64,000 nt of DNA from Pelodera strongyloides (taxonomy: Eukaryota > Nematoda > Chromadorea > Rhabditida > Rhabditidae). Every line of letters begins with the position of its first letter. Position 1 is the stretch's first letter. The stretch covers positions 124,001 through 188,000 of the forward strand of contig JAANDG010000124.1 of assembly GCA_036852015.1 (NCBI GenBank), written 5' to 3'. Positions 48,833-61,200 of this stretch are shown here, piece by piece. Both the position numbers and the translations under genes were made by a program. The notes beneath the pieces are model-generated. The model was not told the DNA's origin. It made no database searches and was given only the letters and a program-made list of their open reading frames with translations.

Positions 48833-51800
48833 TGATACAGAGGATAAGAGCAAAAGAGTGAGAGGACATGACTTAGAACTGAGAGCGAAAGAGGCAGAGT
48901 GCCATAGAAAGTAGTTGTTCAAACTCAAAGTTCTACATCGAAAGAGAATCACTTAATAAACTTTCAACTTCAGCCGGACGCCAAGGTGGACATTGTGATG
49001 GGTGACCTATCATCCCTACAGTCGGTGCAAGCAGCCGCTCAACATTACAAGGAAAAGCAGTGGTCGGTTTGCGCAAATTCTAATTTGCGCATCCCTTCTG
49101 TTGCCAGACATAAATAAATAATTAAATCTTTTACGCTACACGAGCGCGCTCCTTTATTCAAGGGTGGTTCAATACAATGTTTCAAGCTTATAGCTTGATC
49201 GCAGGGAAGGGCTCCTGCCCTGAGCAGAGTAGACATGTCCGAGCCGCCAGGGAACTAGAACTTGAGTTTTTTTTGTCAAGTGATGGAGGATTTTGATAAA
49301 AAATTGGCTAATTAACTAATTAATTTTCCATTTAAAATATATGACCGTATTTATTGACCTTCTCATAAGAAGAACTAACACCCCCGCAGTCAGTATTAGT
49401 ATTTCACCTTTCTCTTCCATTTCAGGCCCCTTCACGCCCTCGTGCTCAACGCGGGCGTTTTCCAGCCCACGCAAAAGACGACAATAGATGGATATGAGAC
49501 TTCATTCGCTGTCAATCATCTTGCACATTTCTATCTGATACGGTTGGTGTCCTTAATTTTTTACTGCTTCCAAACAGGAGAATTATCAGTTTAAAGGATC
49601 TTGTGGCGTCATCGCGCCCTAAGAGTTTCAGGGATTACCATCCAAAAAAATCTTCTCAATGTATGTAATGGTGGAAACTACACTGGGCAAGATAAAGGAT
49701 AATACATATAATATGGTATCAGGATCCTACCATATTCATACGTCGTAATCAAGGATCTCTACTAAAGGGTAATAAGGGGATCTAAGACTATCATAAGCGT
49801 AACTTATTACATTGACATGACTTTTTCCAGTGAACTTCTGCCCGTGCTTCGTCAGAGTTCCCCGTCACGCATAGTGATCGTCTCATCCACCTCACACACG
49901 CACTCCGGTGTGAGTTTCACTTTCACTCTCGAACTTTATAGATTTCACAGTTGTTTGATTACCATTTTTATCGTATTTAGCGGCGAATTCGCTCCATCGG
50001 ATGGCATATTTATTCACGAGTATATTTGCATTAGTCGAAAAGATTGTGAAAACTCTGCGGAAACTTGGCCGGTGCACGCCGGCACTGCGCACGAAATGGG
50101 TGGGCCGCCATGCTTTGGCCTACCCATTTTTGTAGGCAGCGCATCGGCCAAAGTTTCACGTTGAAGTTGCATACGTGCGTATTCGCCTGAAGGGACAGGC
50201 GCACGAAATACGAATGTATTGGTGTTTCCATAATCGGGTGTCTCCCCGTACTATCCCTTCATTTCAGCTCGTCGCTACCGAACCAGTTGATGTAAAAGTT
50301 GGCAAACTCGTCGCTCCCGATCCCTCCCAATTTGGTTACAAGTTAGTCGCGCATTCAGTTATTTGCTCAGCTACTAGATTAGGCCTAGGCCGATGTTAAC
50401 GCATAAATTAGGTGTAGGTTTAGGCAGTATACAACGTGAAACCTCGCGTCATCGCCGCGCACAAAAAGAGGCACCCTCCCTCTAGGATGCGAGGTGGGGG
50501 AGCCAGGGGTACGCGAGCTCTAGGTTGTGCTCCCGGGGAGCACTTGTGATGCATTTGCGACGCACCTGTGCGCCTCCCCTTAAAGGTGCGCCAACTGGAA
50601 TTGAACACCTGTGGCACCCGTACGGCGGACCCTCTTGCGCATCGGTTACGCGGAGCTTCGTCACTGAAATCTCAGGCTCAGGCTTCAACTGCTGCTACCA
50701 AATTACTCATTTGCGCTTGCGTCAGTGTGCGAGAAAAACATAGCCTGTTTCCGCCGCACAGACCTTAAAAGTTTGTTGCATTGATAGCTACAAAAATAGA
50801 TAAAAAATCAATAAAAATTTATGTTTCTTTAGACTCTACGCACTATCCAAGTTGTGCAACGTGCTCACCGCCATGCGGCTGCATCGAACGGAATTTGAGA
50901 ATAACGGAATATCTGTCTACGTTCTTCATCCAGGAACTATGATCGGAACTAGTTAGTCAATTTGCACTTACTCGGTTTACTTTGTCATAGGTATATCTTC
51001 GCCTTCGTCAAACTCCGCTCACTGCTGCGCTCAAAAAAGTGGGTCCGCCACAGGAGCGCGCGGCCGGGCCGCCAATTGTGCGCGAACGCCAGGTTGCGCA
51101 ACCGTGGCGTTCCTGACGCGCAACCGCTTCTGCTATCTGCAGTGCACATGGGCCCGCACCAGCCTGTGAGAGTTTAGCGGTTTAGCCCTGGACATTTTCA
51201 CAACACGTTTATGAACTACACCAAGTGGACAGCTACTAAACTAGAACTAAAAGATTTACCAGTCATTGTTTGCTTACACAAGAAATCGGCACAGTTTTCT
51301 AAGCCAAATTTATAAGCCTGTAGTTCGTCTAGACTAACAACGCAGCACTATTTTTTTTTCAGACATCTCACGCGGTTTCGGTTTTCTTGGCAAAATGTTC
51401 AACGTGATCACGCGTCCGTTTACCAAAACTCTATCACAAGGAGCTGCCACCACGGTATACTGTACCGCGTCGCCTGAGCTAGCGGAGGTACGTAGTGTTG
51501 GGAAAACAACAAAAAAACTCGATTCACGCTCCAAAAAAACTCGGATCATGATCATTGAATAATCCGAGTGAGTTCCGAGGTTTTTTTGGAGCACAATCCG
51601 ATTTTTTTCGGATCCACTCCGATTTTTCTTGGAGCATGATCGGAGTTTTTGTTTTGTTTTCGGTTTCCTGTGTAGTCCTAATATCCTACTCCTAGTTACA
51701 GTACTAAGCTGGGGTATTCTAGCAGCTAGCTGTAATTCTAGCTACACCAACCGTAGTTTCAAAACTGGATTATACTCCAGTAAAGCTATTTACTTCATAG

Positions 51801-52535
51801 TAAACGGGTGCCGTGTAACTACAAGTACAAACTACAACCACTAACTACAAGTATATCACTGTAATTAGCTATTCTCACAAACAGTCTTGATAGAGAACAA
51901 GAGAACTAGTATGTACCCTACCAATCTCTAATTGGCAGCCCATGGTAATTGGTGGGCGGGCCGTACCAGTCCCCACCACCAAAACCCATACAATTTTAAC
52001 CAATAACATATTTTTCCAGCTCTCCGGAAAGTACTGGGAATCATGTTGGGACGACGAACTGAATCTACAAGTCGATCTGGCAAGGGACGAAGTTTTGCAG
52101 GTAATCGTTCATCTACCGCTACAGTAAAATTATCATCTACACTACCGTAGATTAATTTCTTGCATACCGTACCTTTTTCTGTACCAATCTACCTGGCAAG
52201 GGACGAAGTTTTGCAGGTAATCGTTCATCTACCGCTACAGTAAAATTATCATCTACACTACCGTAGATTAATTACCGATTATAGCACAGTACTTGAATCG
52301 GTCGATCTGTTCTACACGTGTTCAGGCTATCTAAATTCTCGAAAGTTGACGAGTTCCTGATTTCGGTCGTCCGGCTCAATCTCCCAAAACTAATAACGAA
52401 TTTCAGGATGCACTCTGGGAAAAGAGCGAGGATTTGATTGCAAAATTCGAGCGAGGTAAAAGGGAGATTCTAACTCCAACAAGCCAGATCAGCCCCGTGC
52501 CTCCCGCCGAACCAACGAGTGAAGCTCAAGCATAG
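47832..52535 (+). CDS. WWOX-like short-chain dehydrogenase/reductase without WW domains, 11 exons, 363 aa
   Basis: Exons: 47832-47939, 48446-48509, 48670-48776, 48974-49062, 49426-49542, 49831-49909, 50268-50341, 50833-50951, 51363-51487, 52020-52100, 52407-52535. Visible SDR motifs: cofactor loop TGTTSGIG (51-58), NAG (131-133), VSS (179-181), catalytic Tyr215 and Lys219 in YALSK, and HPG. The block RPFTKTLSQGAATTVYC (270-286) is typical of WWOX and its retinol-dehydrogenase relatives. KYGPRTHALQTIEGVDLSG aligns with the human WWOX linker just before its SDR domain, but the two N-terminal WW domains are replaced by a short polar leader. Upstream DNA to 46.3 kb shows no WW-type exon. The start is set by the ATG 41 bases after an acceptor at 47790; the frame stays open upstream, so an alternative first exon is possible. 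Poly(A) signal at 52565. Substrate unknown. Confidence 0.9.
48789..48830. repeat. GA microsatellite in a WWOX-like intron
   Basis: Pure (GA)n, 12 bases after the donor of exon 3. Confidence 0.95.
51500..51645. repeat. CCGATTTTT/GGAGCATGATC hairpin repeat
   Basis: Alternating AAAAAACTCGGATCATGATC, TCCGAG and TTTTTTGGAGC words in both orientations, in the intron after exon 9 of the WWOX-like gene. Confidence 0.75.
52191..52273 (+). repeat. Tandem copy of WWOX-like exon 10 end plus donor
   Basis: Repeats 52071-52153: ACCTGGCAAGGGACGAAGTT, CAG|GTAATC and the next 55 intron bases, almost without change, 120 bases downstream. It has the donor but no acceptor of its own. Confidence 0.95.
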
Positions 52536-52564
52536 TCCAACCACTATGGCTACGCACTTAATCT

Positions 52565-52570
52565 AATAAA
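52565..52570 (+). terminator. Poly(A) signal AATAAA, WWOX-like gene
   Basis: Canonical signal 30 bases after the stop codon. Confidence 0.8.
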
Positions 52571-52748
52571 TGCTTTCTGTATATTGACTCTTCTATACCT
52601 ACATTTCAAAGAAGACATTATCATTATCAAACATACGTTATCATCTGAGCAAGTAATAATTACTGTACCCACATTTTCACTTGCATGCGCTTGTACGTCT
52701 ACTAAAACGACATATCAACAACAACTCAAAGCCACATTACGATAAAAA

Positions 52749-52754
52749 TTTATT
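52749..52754 (-). terminator. Poly(A) signal AATAAA, DAPIT-like gene
   Basis: Minus-strand AATAAA about 72 bases after the stop. With the WWOX-like signal at 52565, the two convergent 3' ends are very close or overlap. Confidence 0.6.
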
Positions 52755-52825
52755 CATATTAAATACTCGCAAGAAGAGAAGAAGAAGAAAACAATTATAC
52801 ATCGTACGATCCTACAAAAAGCTAT

Positions 52826-53377
52826 CTAAGCGAGTCCGGCCCTGGCAAGTGCGTCTTGCACAACGTTCTTCCTATCGCGAAGTTTCTCGTCCTCAAGAGC
52901 TTGTGCCTGAAAGAGATATCCTACCAGTAAAAAACTCAGCACATGTCAGGGCCATCGGCCATATAATAGCCGTGCGCTTTATCTTCCAAGTAAAAAAAAC
53001 TCAGCATAAAATCACTATGGTGAGCGGTCTTGTGAGGTTCGCATATACCAAGGATGTTTGGAATTCAAAAGCTTCTGCATATCACCACTACTACAGTACA
53101 ATTTGCGTACAAATACAAATTCCCGTGAAGAAGAGTAATACTAGTACTGCAACAATAATAAGCAAAATACAACTGCTTTCAGGGAACCATGGTGAAAAGC
53201 TAAAGAAACCAAATAACCAACCTTTCTTCTTCCGTTCCACTTGGCAGCAAAGTACATACTCACGTAGGTGAGCAGGGCAGCCCGGCAAATGTTGGCACGT
53301 CCAAAGTGCTCATGGGGGTTGAGGTAGGCGTGCTTCAAGTCAAGCACGGGCTTGAACACCTGACGGACTGCGTTCAT
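52826..53377 (-). CDS. 78-aa single-pass membrane protein, possible DAPIT/ATP synthase subunit k
   Basis: Two exons, 53377-53222 and 52906-52826. The first encodes MNAVRQVFKP, a short helix, then GRANICRAALLTYVSMYFAA with a following KWNGRRK; this is one membrane segment with a basic flank. The pattern GR-N-x3-A-x(6-9)-YF-x2-K resembles DAPIT (ATP5MK), a small subunit of mitochondrial ATP synthase dimers. The second exon adds a charged helix (LEDEKLRDRKNVVQDALAR) that ordinary DAPIT lacks. A GTGAGT within exon 1 offers an alternative donor that would cut inside the membrane segment; I kept the longer exon. An acceptor (TTTAG) lies six bases upstream of the ATG, and an AATAAA on the minus strand lies about 72 bases after the stop. 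It is convergent with the WWOX-like gene. The name is tentative. Confidence 0.6.
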
Positions 53378-53384
53378 CTTTACC

Positions 53385-54588
53385 TAAACTATTTGCATAT
53401 ATAAATCTGCATAATTTCACCTTCGGCAAGGTAATCAAGGTACAAACGGAGATTCGGTTCTAAAAAAATTATACCAGTTATGCCAAGTTCACTCAAAAAC
53501 CAAAACCGCTAACACTAATTCTAGTAAAACCGACAAAGAACAAATCCACAACGAATAAATAATAATAATAATACAAAGCTCAAATAAAGTCAGATATATC
53601 AGTGCTATAGAACACTTCTGATAATCACTGGATACAAAAAAAATACGCAATAAGAATTATATTTTCAAGAGTTTGCAGAGTAGTCGCGCTTATTATACAA
53701 TATATATCACAATATCATAGGCAAAACAACAACAAAAAGAGAGAAGAAAAAGAAAAAACAACAGGTTAATAATATTAAATATTAATGCGAGCGAATGTAT
53801 TGTAGTTATAGAGGTCGTTAGTCAAGAGCACAAGTGTTGGGTATATACTCACAAAGCAAAATGCATAGCGCAATGAAGACGAAAAGGATTCCAACAACAA
53901 AACAAAAATCTCAATATACATACAGCGGGACGGAAATACACCATTTCAAGAGATACTACAATACCACAAGATTTCAGACAAGAAATTAAAGAAGAAGGGA
54001 AATAAATAAGTTATGCAGGCAACAAACAACAAGTGAAATTATTCGCTTTTCACGGGCTAGGGGGGAAAAGCGTATGAATAGAAATAAAATAAGCGTAAGG
54101 AAAAATACTAGTTAATTTTCCAAAGCTTGTGCTTGGACACTAAGGGCCAAGGGCAACTTCCCTAACAGCCCAAGCCTAAATTGCCGCAAAACCAAAGAAT
54201 AAAAAAAAATGAAATTTCAAAAAGAAAACTTACAATTCACCAATGGTAGCACACCTTCACCTCGTCGTCGAATCATTCAAATTCAAAAATAACCTAATTA
54301 GATTCGAAAGACCACAAAATCGAGCAAAATTTGCTGATAGTACATAGATTAGCCTAAAATACGGAAAAGAGGATGGGGGAAGCGGAAAGCGGTGCAAATC
54401 ACGTAAAACAAAAAAAAATCCACAGTAGTCAGTACAACAGGCAGGGATTAGGGAATAATACACAGGAACTGAATTATGATGTTAGCTTAGATGCCTTAGT
54501 TAGATTCGCCAACAATTTACGTCGTTAAGCAATGGAACATAACACACACTCCTCACCGAGGGCTTTCCTTCAATCAAGGGAGCTAAGA
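53385..54588. other. AT-rich stretch between PAT1 and the DAPIT-like gene
   Basis: Probably the PAT1 3' region and the DAPIT-like leader. No open frame or repeat that I can support. Confidence 0.6.
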
Positions 54589-55174
54589 GCCCGTATTCTC
54601 GGGCGCACGGAAATTTTCCGTCGCGGAACATGTTCCGTTCCGCGAAAAGTGTGGTATTCTCGGACAAACGGAGCGTGTAGTTTGTAGCCTGCAAATTTCC
54701 GTTCGGCCAAACGGAAATTTTTTCCATACAAAAATTTCCCCGAGGTTTTTGTGTGGGAAATCACGACGGAAATTTTCCGTTCGTTTATTTTTACTTTATT
54801 TCTTTTGTAAATTTTTGTTATTTGTTTTTCTTTCACCTTTTTTTATTTTTAAAGAATAATTTTCGTTAAATTTACAGTTCGTTAATGAAAAATTAAGCAC
54901 ATATATGCTAGAAATTTGCTATAACTCTTTAAACAAAGAACAAATGTGTTAAGTTATATATAAAACAAAAAAAATATTATGATATAAACTCAAAATATGA
55001 AAGAAAATTAATGGTAAAGTCAAAGTGTTAAACTACATGGAATATTTTCCGTTTGATTCGTATTCTGGCACACATCCAGAGCGGAACCAGTTCCGCAGCG
55101 GAAGATTTCCGTGCGGATTTTTTCCCGGAACATGTTCCCATTTTTGAAGTTCCGTGCAGCCCGAGAATACGGGC
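54589..55174. mobile_element. Second copy of the GCCCGTATTCTCGGGC element
   Basis: Reverse orientation relative to 14581-15154, just downstream of the PAT1 stop. It brings minus-strand AATAAA words (about 54784) that could serve as a poly(A) signal for PAT1. Confidence 0.9.
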
Positions 55175-55228
55175 TACTGACTAAGGACGTAAAATGTTTG
55201 CAACAACCCAGTGAAGCCGTTAGTAAGG

Positions 55229-58200
55229 CTAACTATACGATGAAAGTAGTGAGATAGAAAGTGACGCCGCACACGAAGGTGCCTTCGGGTCAACACTTAG
55301 CCTCAACCACTCAGCCAGATATTGAGCATCCTGGTAGGAAAAGTGAATGACCGAGGTCCACAAGGACAGGCAGTGGCTCCAACCAACACCATCCCACTCA
55401 ATTGGTTCGGCACTTCGCAGCCACAAGAACAAGGGCGATGCCGAAGACGCCTTCCTCTGAGCGCACCACACCAACACTGAGCAGATCAGGTCACGAGCCA
55501 CCTAAAAGGAAAAAAATGAAAATATAACCAAGAACTTCATATGTAGATAAAGAGAAAAGATGGAATGTGAAGTATACAAAATATGATACCCCGTGTCCCG
55601 TCTCGATTACATAACAAACTTATAATACAAGCATAACATTACGTTCCTCATAGTTACTGTTACATTTATTTGACAGTTTCAAATAAAAGATTATTAGGTG
55701 CCATAGTGCCATTTACCATTAACTCACTAAGGTAATGTAAAGGGCTGATTGTATATAAAAAACGTACACAAAAACATGATGCAGGTAAAAAATAGCAACG
55801 TTACACACCAATCTTATTATATAAAGGAGAAGAGTTTGTCAGTGTTTTAATTTTAAGTTTTATAACTTTTTCTAAATATTTTAATTTTTAAAATTTATAT
55901 TTAATGGGTTTGTTTTTATGTGCACAACGAAATCTCTTCATAAAGAAAATTCTTCGATCGAAAGAGCATACAAAATCATTGCCTCTGGCGGGATTCGAAC
56001 CCACAGCAGCCCACAATCTCTCGATTCACAGTCCAACGCTCTACCTGTTGAGCTATGCTAGCTTATGGGAGGAGGATCTTATAGGAGATAGAAGAGCAAT
56101 TGCGATAGCAAATTTGCAAATTTGCATGAAGTCCAGAACCATATTATACGTTTCCACATAAACGTAAATGAACATCTTTTTTACGTTTGAAGAAATTCCT
56201 TTTTTTTAAATAGGGTAACAATCGGCCGAAGGCCGATTCCTCCAGTCGGAGAAGAGCCCGTAGGGCTCTTCGAACGGCTGGTACATATATACAGAAAGTG
56301 GTATTGAAAATGCGAATAACCTACAAGACTGCAAGCTACAAGATTACGTGAAAAAAGAAAACTTACAGAATTCTTCTCTTTCACAGCCGTTTTAAGGACA
56401 TCAATTTCCAGTTCCGAAGTGAACGCTAGCAGTTGTTCCCGAGAGTACGTAGACAACAAAAAGTGTATGCAGGGCACAATTTCCCGGGTCAACTAAAACA
56501 TAAGAACAGAATATACTAGTTGCGAAGGTACTATCCTCAGCCCTAAAAGGCTGTCATCAATCAGAAAACATTGTTGGATCGGTGGTAAGCAGGGGGTGCA
56601 ACATATACCATAGTCCACAGTAAAATACATTAATAAACAGGAATCGTACAGAGTTCCGGTCCCTTGTCATTCATAGTTTTACTAAGGGGCCCGTTACAGT
56701 ATACCGCGGTGACAGCTTCTCGTGACATTCGCGATCGGATTTTCGCGAACGAAATGAAAAGAAGAAAATATTCTATCCAACCTCATCGTGTCCCTTCTTG
56801 AACGATCCAACTGTCCGCATCAACGTCGACAACAGTTGTCCCTTATCAAGCGGATACGGAGCAGAGATCAACTTCCGGAACAAAGTTCGGCCTTTTCCAA
56901 CCTGAAAGACGAATTTAGATTCACTCAAAAAGAGCGCAAACTGCGCGACTGACGGACTGACCTTACCTCCTAAACACCCCAAAGTTTACTCTAATTAACC
57001 ATCTAACGGTTCAAAAAAGCGCAGAGGCGATTGGCGTCTTGACGCATACATACATCATACACCAATATATCTAAGGCTTTTATCTTTATGCTAGGAATGG
57101 TTATGGCTGTGGATGTCGCGTAATGGGAGACTAGTGGCAGAGCAGACACATACTAATACACAACACTAACCTGCAACGTCTTTGTAATCTGTTCAACAGA
57201 AAACAACTCCATCATCACAAGTGTAACACGCGAAGTAATCTCCACCAGTGCTTCGTCTCTGAAAAACAAAACACTTGCATATTGGACAAAAATTAATTTT
57301 AAGTCCCCCACAACAAAACTTTTACCTTTCTAATTTCAATGTTATTGTGTCCAGCGTCCTTCAACTTACGCATACGTCCACATAAGATACACCATAAGGA
57401 AAAATCTCAACCAGTGTAAATCATAAAGGGTAATTGGGTAATAAATGGATACTGCTAATGCACATGCATAATGCTCATCCAAAATCATGTCGCTTGAACC
57501 AAAGAAAACTGGCTGCAGAAACCAACAATACCCAGATAACGCTTATTACGGTTATTACCAAAATATTCCCTCACCGTAATCGGGGGTCATCCCTCACTTT
57601 TCGGCTGTACTCCGAGCACTCAATGAGAAGGTAGGCCGCCGATTCAATTCTCAACAAAAGAGTGCGCAGTTTCTTCTGCGTTCCGCTCTTCTTTGCACTC
57701 TCGTCATCTCCAGTCTCAGCGCGAACATCGATCAGCTGAAGGAAATTATAAAGTAAAATAGTAGACTAGTTAATGACAGTGCTAATAGTTCAGCGTGATG
57801 TGGTGTTGCGTAAATGTGGCATACTTATGCTTACAAAATAATTACTAATTAAAGAAATAACCTCGAATAGTAATTGTAATACTGAACGCTACATCAAAGC
57901 AAAGTCTACGTTTGCTCTATGAACAGGGAATGCAAACGACATGTAAATTAGAAAGGATACCACACGGTTCCAAAAATCGAGCTATGAGGGCGCATTCGAG
58001 ATGGACATTTTCCTACTTTTTCCGGGAAAGAAAAAGAAAATTTTTGGTTCGAGATGGATCACCAGAAAATAATACAATTGCCACGCATACAAATGCAAAT
58101 GATCGATTGATTTTAGTTTCAATTACGGTACATTTGCATATTCGACAATTATTTTGCATGTATTTTTTTTTCTCGGTGTCCATCTCCTCGAACCACTTGT

Positions 58201-61200
58201 TTTTTTTCCCGGAAAATGTCCATCTCGAATGCGCCCTAATTAATACTCAAGTCTAAACCAAGAAATGAAGGTAAAAATAAGATTAAACAGACAAAATAAA
58301 CTTACATGACGTGGATTATACACCGTTGACGAAACCGGCCTTCCAAGAGCACCCGCAAAGAAAGACTTCCTTTCCTTCGGTGGTTCATCTAAACGAGTGG
58401 ATGAGCTTCAGAAACCGCAAAATAAAGAGGAACACAACGGGTTGCCCATATTACCATTACCGGGCTAAGGCGAAGGAGCTGACAAGTTGTCAAAAGGAGT
58501 AAGAAGCATCACGATCCTTATACAACATTAGGAATTCCGCTACAACAATATAATAACAAAGAACATGACAAGCAGTCTACCCACCCGCATTCGAGTCCCT
58601 TTCCTTTAATGGGGTCCGTCCTCTCTCCGCTCTTTCTCTCAGTTTCTCCTCCAGCATTCTCTTGTCTGCTTCATTCACCATCTTCTTATTGGCAGAAGGT
58701 GTCCAGCCGGCCATTAGTTGTTTCTCGCGCCACACCTATTTAAAAGAGTTTGTTAGTTCGCTTCTTTATGAGCATTCACCCTATCCCCAAAATGTAAGCC
58801 GACGAATAATTCCGCAATACAAAAATCACACAGTACTACAGATTACACAACGCAAAGCTCTGAGTTTCTAAAGACACCGCCGCTCTTTGGCTGGCAGTCG
58901 GATACGCCCTACAAATAACCACGCTAACATATAAGGCGTCACCGCCACCGTCACGGGGACGGAAGGGGATCGGGACGGAAAAAAAACTAAAAACAAACCC
59001 TACTTACAGTATAATAAAAGTCATCGTCCAGTGGCGTGCCCTGACACTGAAGGATCTGAATCTTGACCAGCCACTCCCTTTCCTTCATCGACATGAAACC
59101 GCGGAACGGATCAAAGGCAAAATCTTCAATTGTCTTGCCAGAAGGCATACCGGGAGCCTGTAAATTATTCATTTTCCATTTTCATTAAAAAAATTTAAAA
59201 CATTCACCGCCACAAAAAAATGAGACAATTGAAACCAAAAACAGCACTCGCACTCGAGCAGGAAACATTTTCAGCACTCTCCGGATATTTTACCCATCGC
59301 ACTCGAATATCCTATCGAAAAGAAACTAAGAAACCTCAACGACAAAACTAACCACTTTCCGTGTCGCCTGTCTTCTCATATACTCCGACTGTGAATTGTG
59401 CATCATTCTGGGTGGTCCTCTTTGCATCATATCATTCGGTGGTCCTATACCTCTAGCCATCATCTGCCTCGCAAACATCACCACGGGAGCAGGAGGTGGC
59501 GGGACTCCGGGAGGAAGCGGGCCCTTTCCAGATATCACGTCCATCCAAATACCCATCAACATCGGCGGGATGGGTGGCAAACCAGGTATCATCACAGGAG
59601 CCGTGGGAGCAGGTGGCATTTGCACGGGACCAGGCCCGCCGGGACGTCTGAACGGTGAAAACCCTCTGGCAGGCGCAAACTGGGGAGCTTGATTCTGATT
59701 GTGAGCATGGTGATGAGCATCCGCCTTGACCTGAGGAGCCGTCTTTTGCATGGCAGGTTCGACAGAGTGTTGAGCCGAGCCAGACGCCAACAAAGACATC
59801 TCAAGATCTTCGGCGCTGATCGCAGATTCGGGGAGCCCTGAAAACGGTAACATCTAAAAACCACCATTCATATCCATTCGATTGGAGGGGGCACCTCTAA
59901 GGTGATAACACCTATATCGAAAAAAAACGAAGTAACATCAATACTTGACTCTGTGAATAGCATTTAAAGATAAACTCACTCGGTGGCATCGACGGGGAGG
60001 GCTGTTGCTCAAACAGCGCAGGAGCAAGCTTCGAGTTGATCAAATCAGTGAATGGTCCCTGGGAGACAGGCACAGATGACACCTCATCCATCCCCAAAGG
60101 GTGTGCTTGTGGTCGTCCAATTTCACCCACCGAAAAGGGCCCACCACCACCGATTGGGGCAGGATGCTGTTGAAGACCCTTGGCTGCTGCATCGAATACA
60201 CTCTCCTAAAGCAAAAGGTTGGATGTTATAAAAATATAATACCTAGCTAAACAGATAGAAATAAACAATGCACGAAGATACAATAGCATTTTACATAGCC
60301 CGAAACATGTAACGTTCGAAATAGGGCCTTTGAAAATGTGACACGGACTACGAAACGCAAGTAAAAAGCTCAAAAAAAAACATAACGACAAAAAAAGCAA
60401 AAGGAGCGTTCGAGTCGGGCGGAAAAACGGAAAAACATGCTAATTTGCCGCGTATAGAGTGTGCAAAGTGAGAGACGCAGACACACGTTTTTCCTCTTTC
60501 CGTACAACTCGAACGCGCCCAAACAAGCGCACGAACCTGATGATTCTTCGGTGTATTTGAATCGCCCCACAAGTTGAACAATCCGCTTGGACTAGATGAC
60601 CACAACTGACTACCCTAAAAAATTCGGCAATAAACTCCAGGACACTGCAGAACATCTCGGGAAGTACCAAGTCTCTCAGGCTCGCTTACGTCTGCCTTCT
60701 AGCCTTATGTACTACCACCCCTAACAGTCTCGAAAAAGCGATGCTCAATCAAGACTATGTAGTGCTAGTGGCCAGGCTCGCGAGGAACATCACAACAATA
60801 GGCATTACTACAAAGTCATGATTGTTGCAAACACACAAGGGCAGGTATAAAATATGAAAGAATGAAGGGGGAAGCAAACTAATAAAAACCAACCAACTGA
60901 TCTGATATTTGATTTAACGTTGGTCCAGCCTGGCCAAAACCAAAATCAAAAGCTGGTATAGGAATTTGTGACGCATCAGGAGCAGTCGATGTACCAACAA
61001 CCTCCAAGTCGTCTAGCCGTAAAGAAGCTGTCTAAATAAATTGGTAACAGTTATTTGTCATTCAGTTTAATGGCAGGTGAAAGTGGTGGGTAGATTCTGT
61101 AGACTGTAAAGATCTATGACAAATAAATGCAACCAAATTAGATGCGGCTCTTTTAGTTTGTAGAGCACGAGCAGGCAAGATACAAATTGGTTAACGATTC

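Noticed and set aside
50962..51177. GC-rich open frame between WWOX-like exons 8 and 9
   Set aside because: It lies fully in an intron with GC-rich repeat sequence; skipping it keeps the SDR frame intact.
59396..59692. Gly/Pro-rich plus-strand frames at 59.4-59.7 kb
   Set aside because: Antisense shadow of the Pro/Met-rich exon 5 of PAT1.
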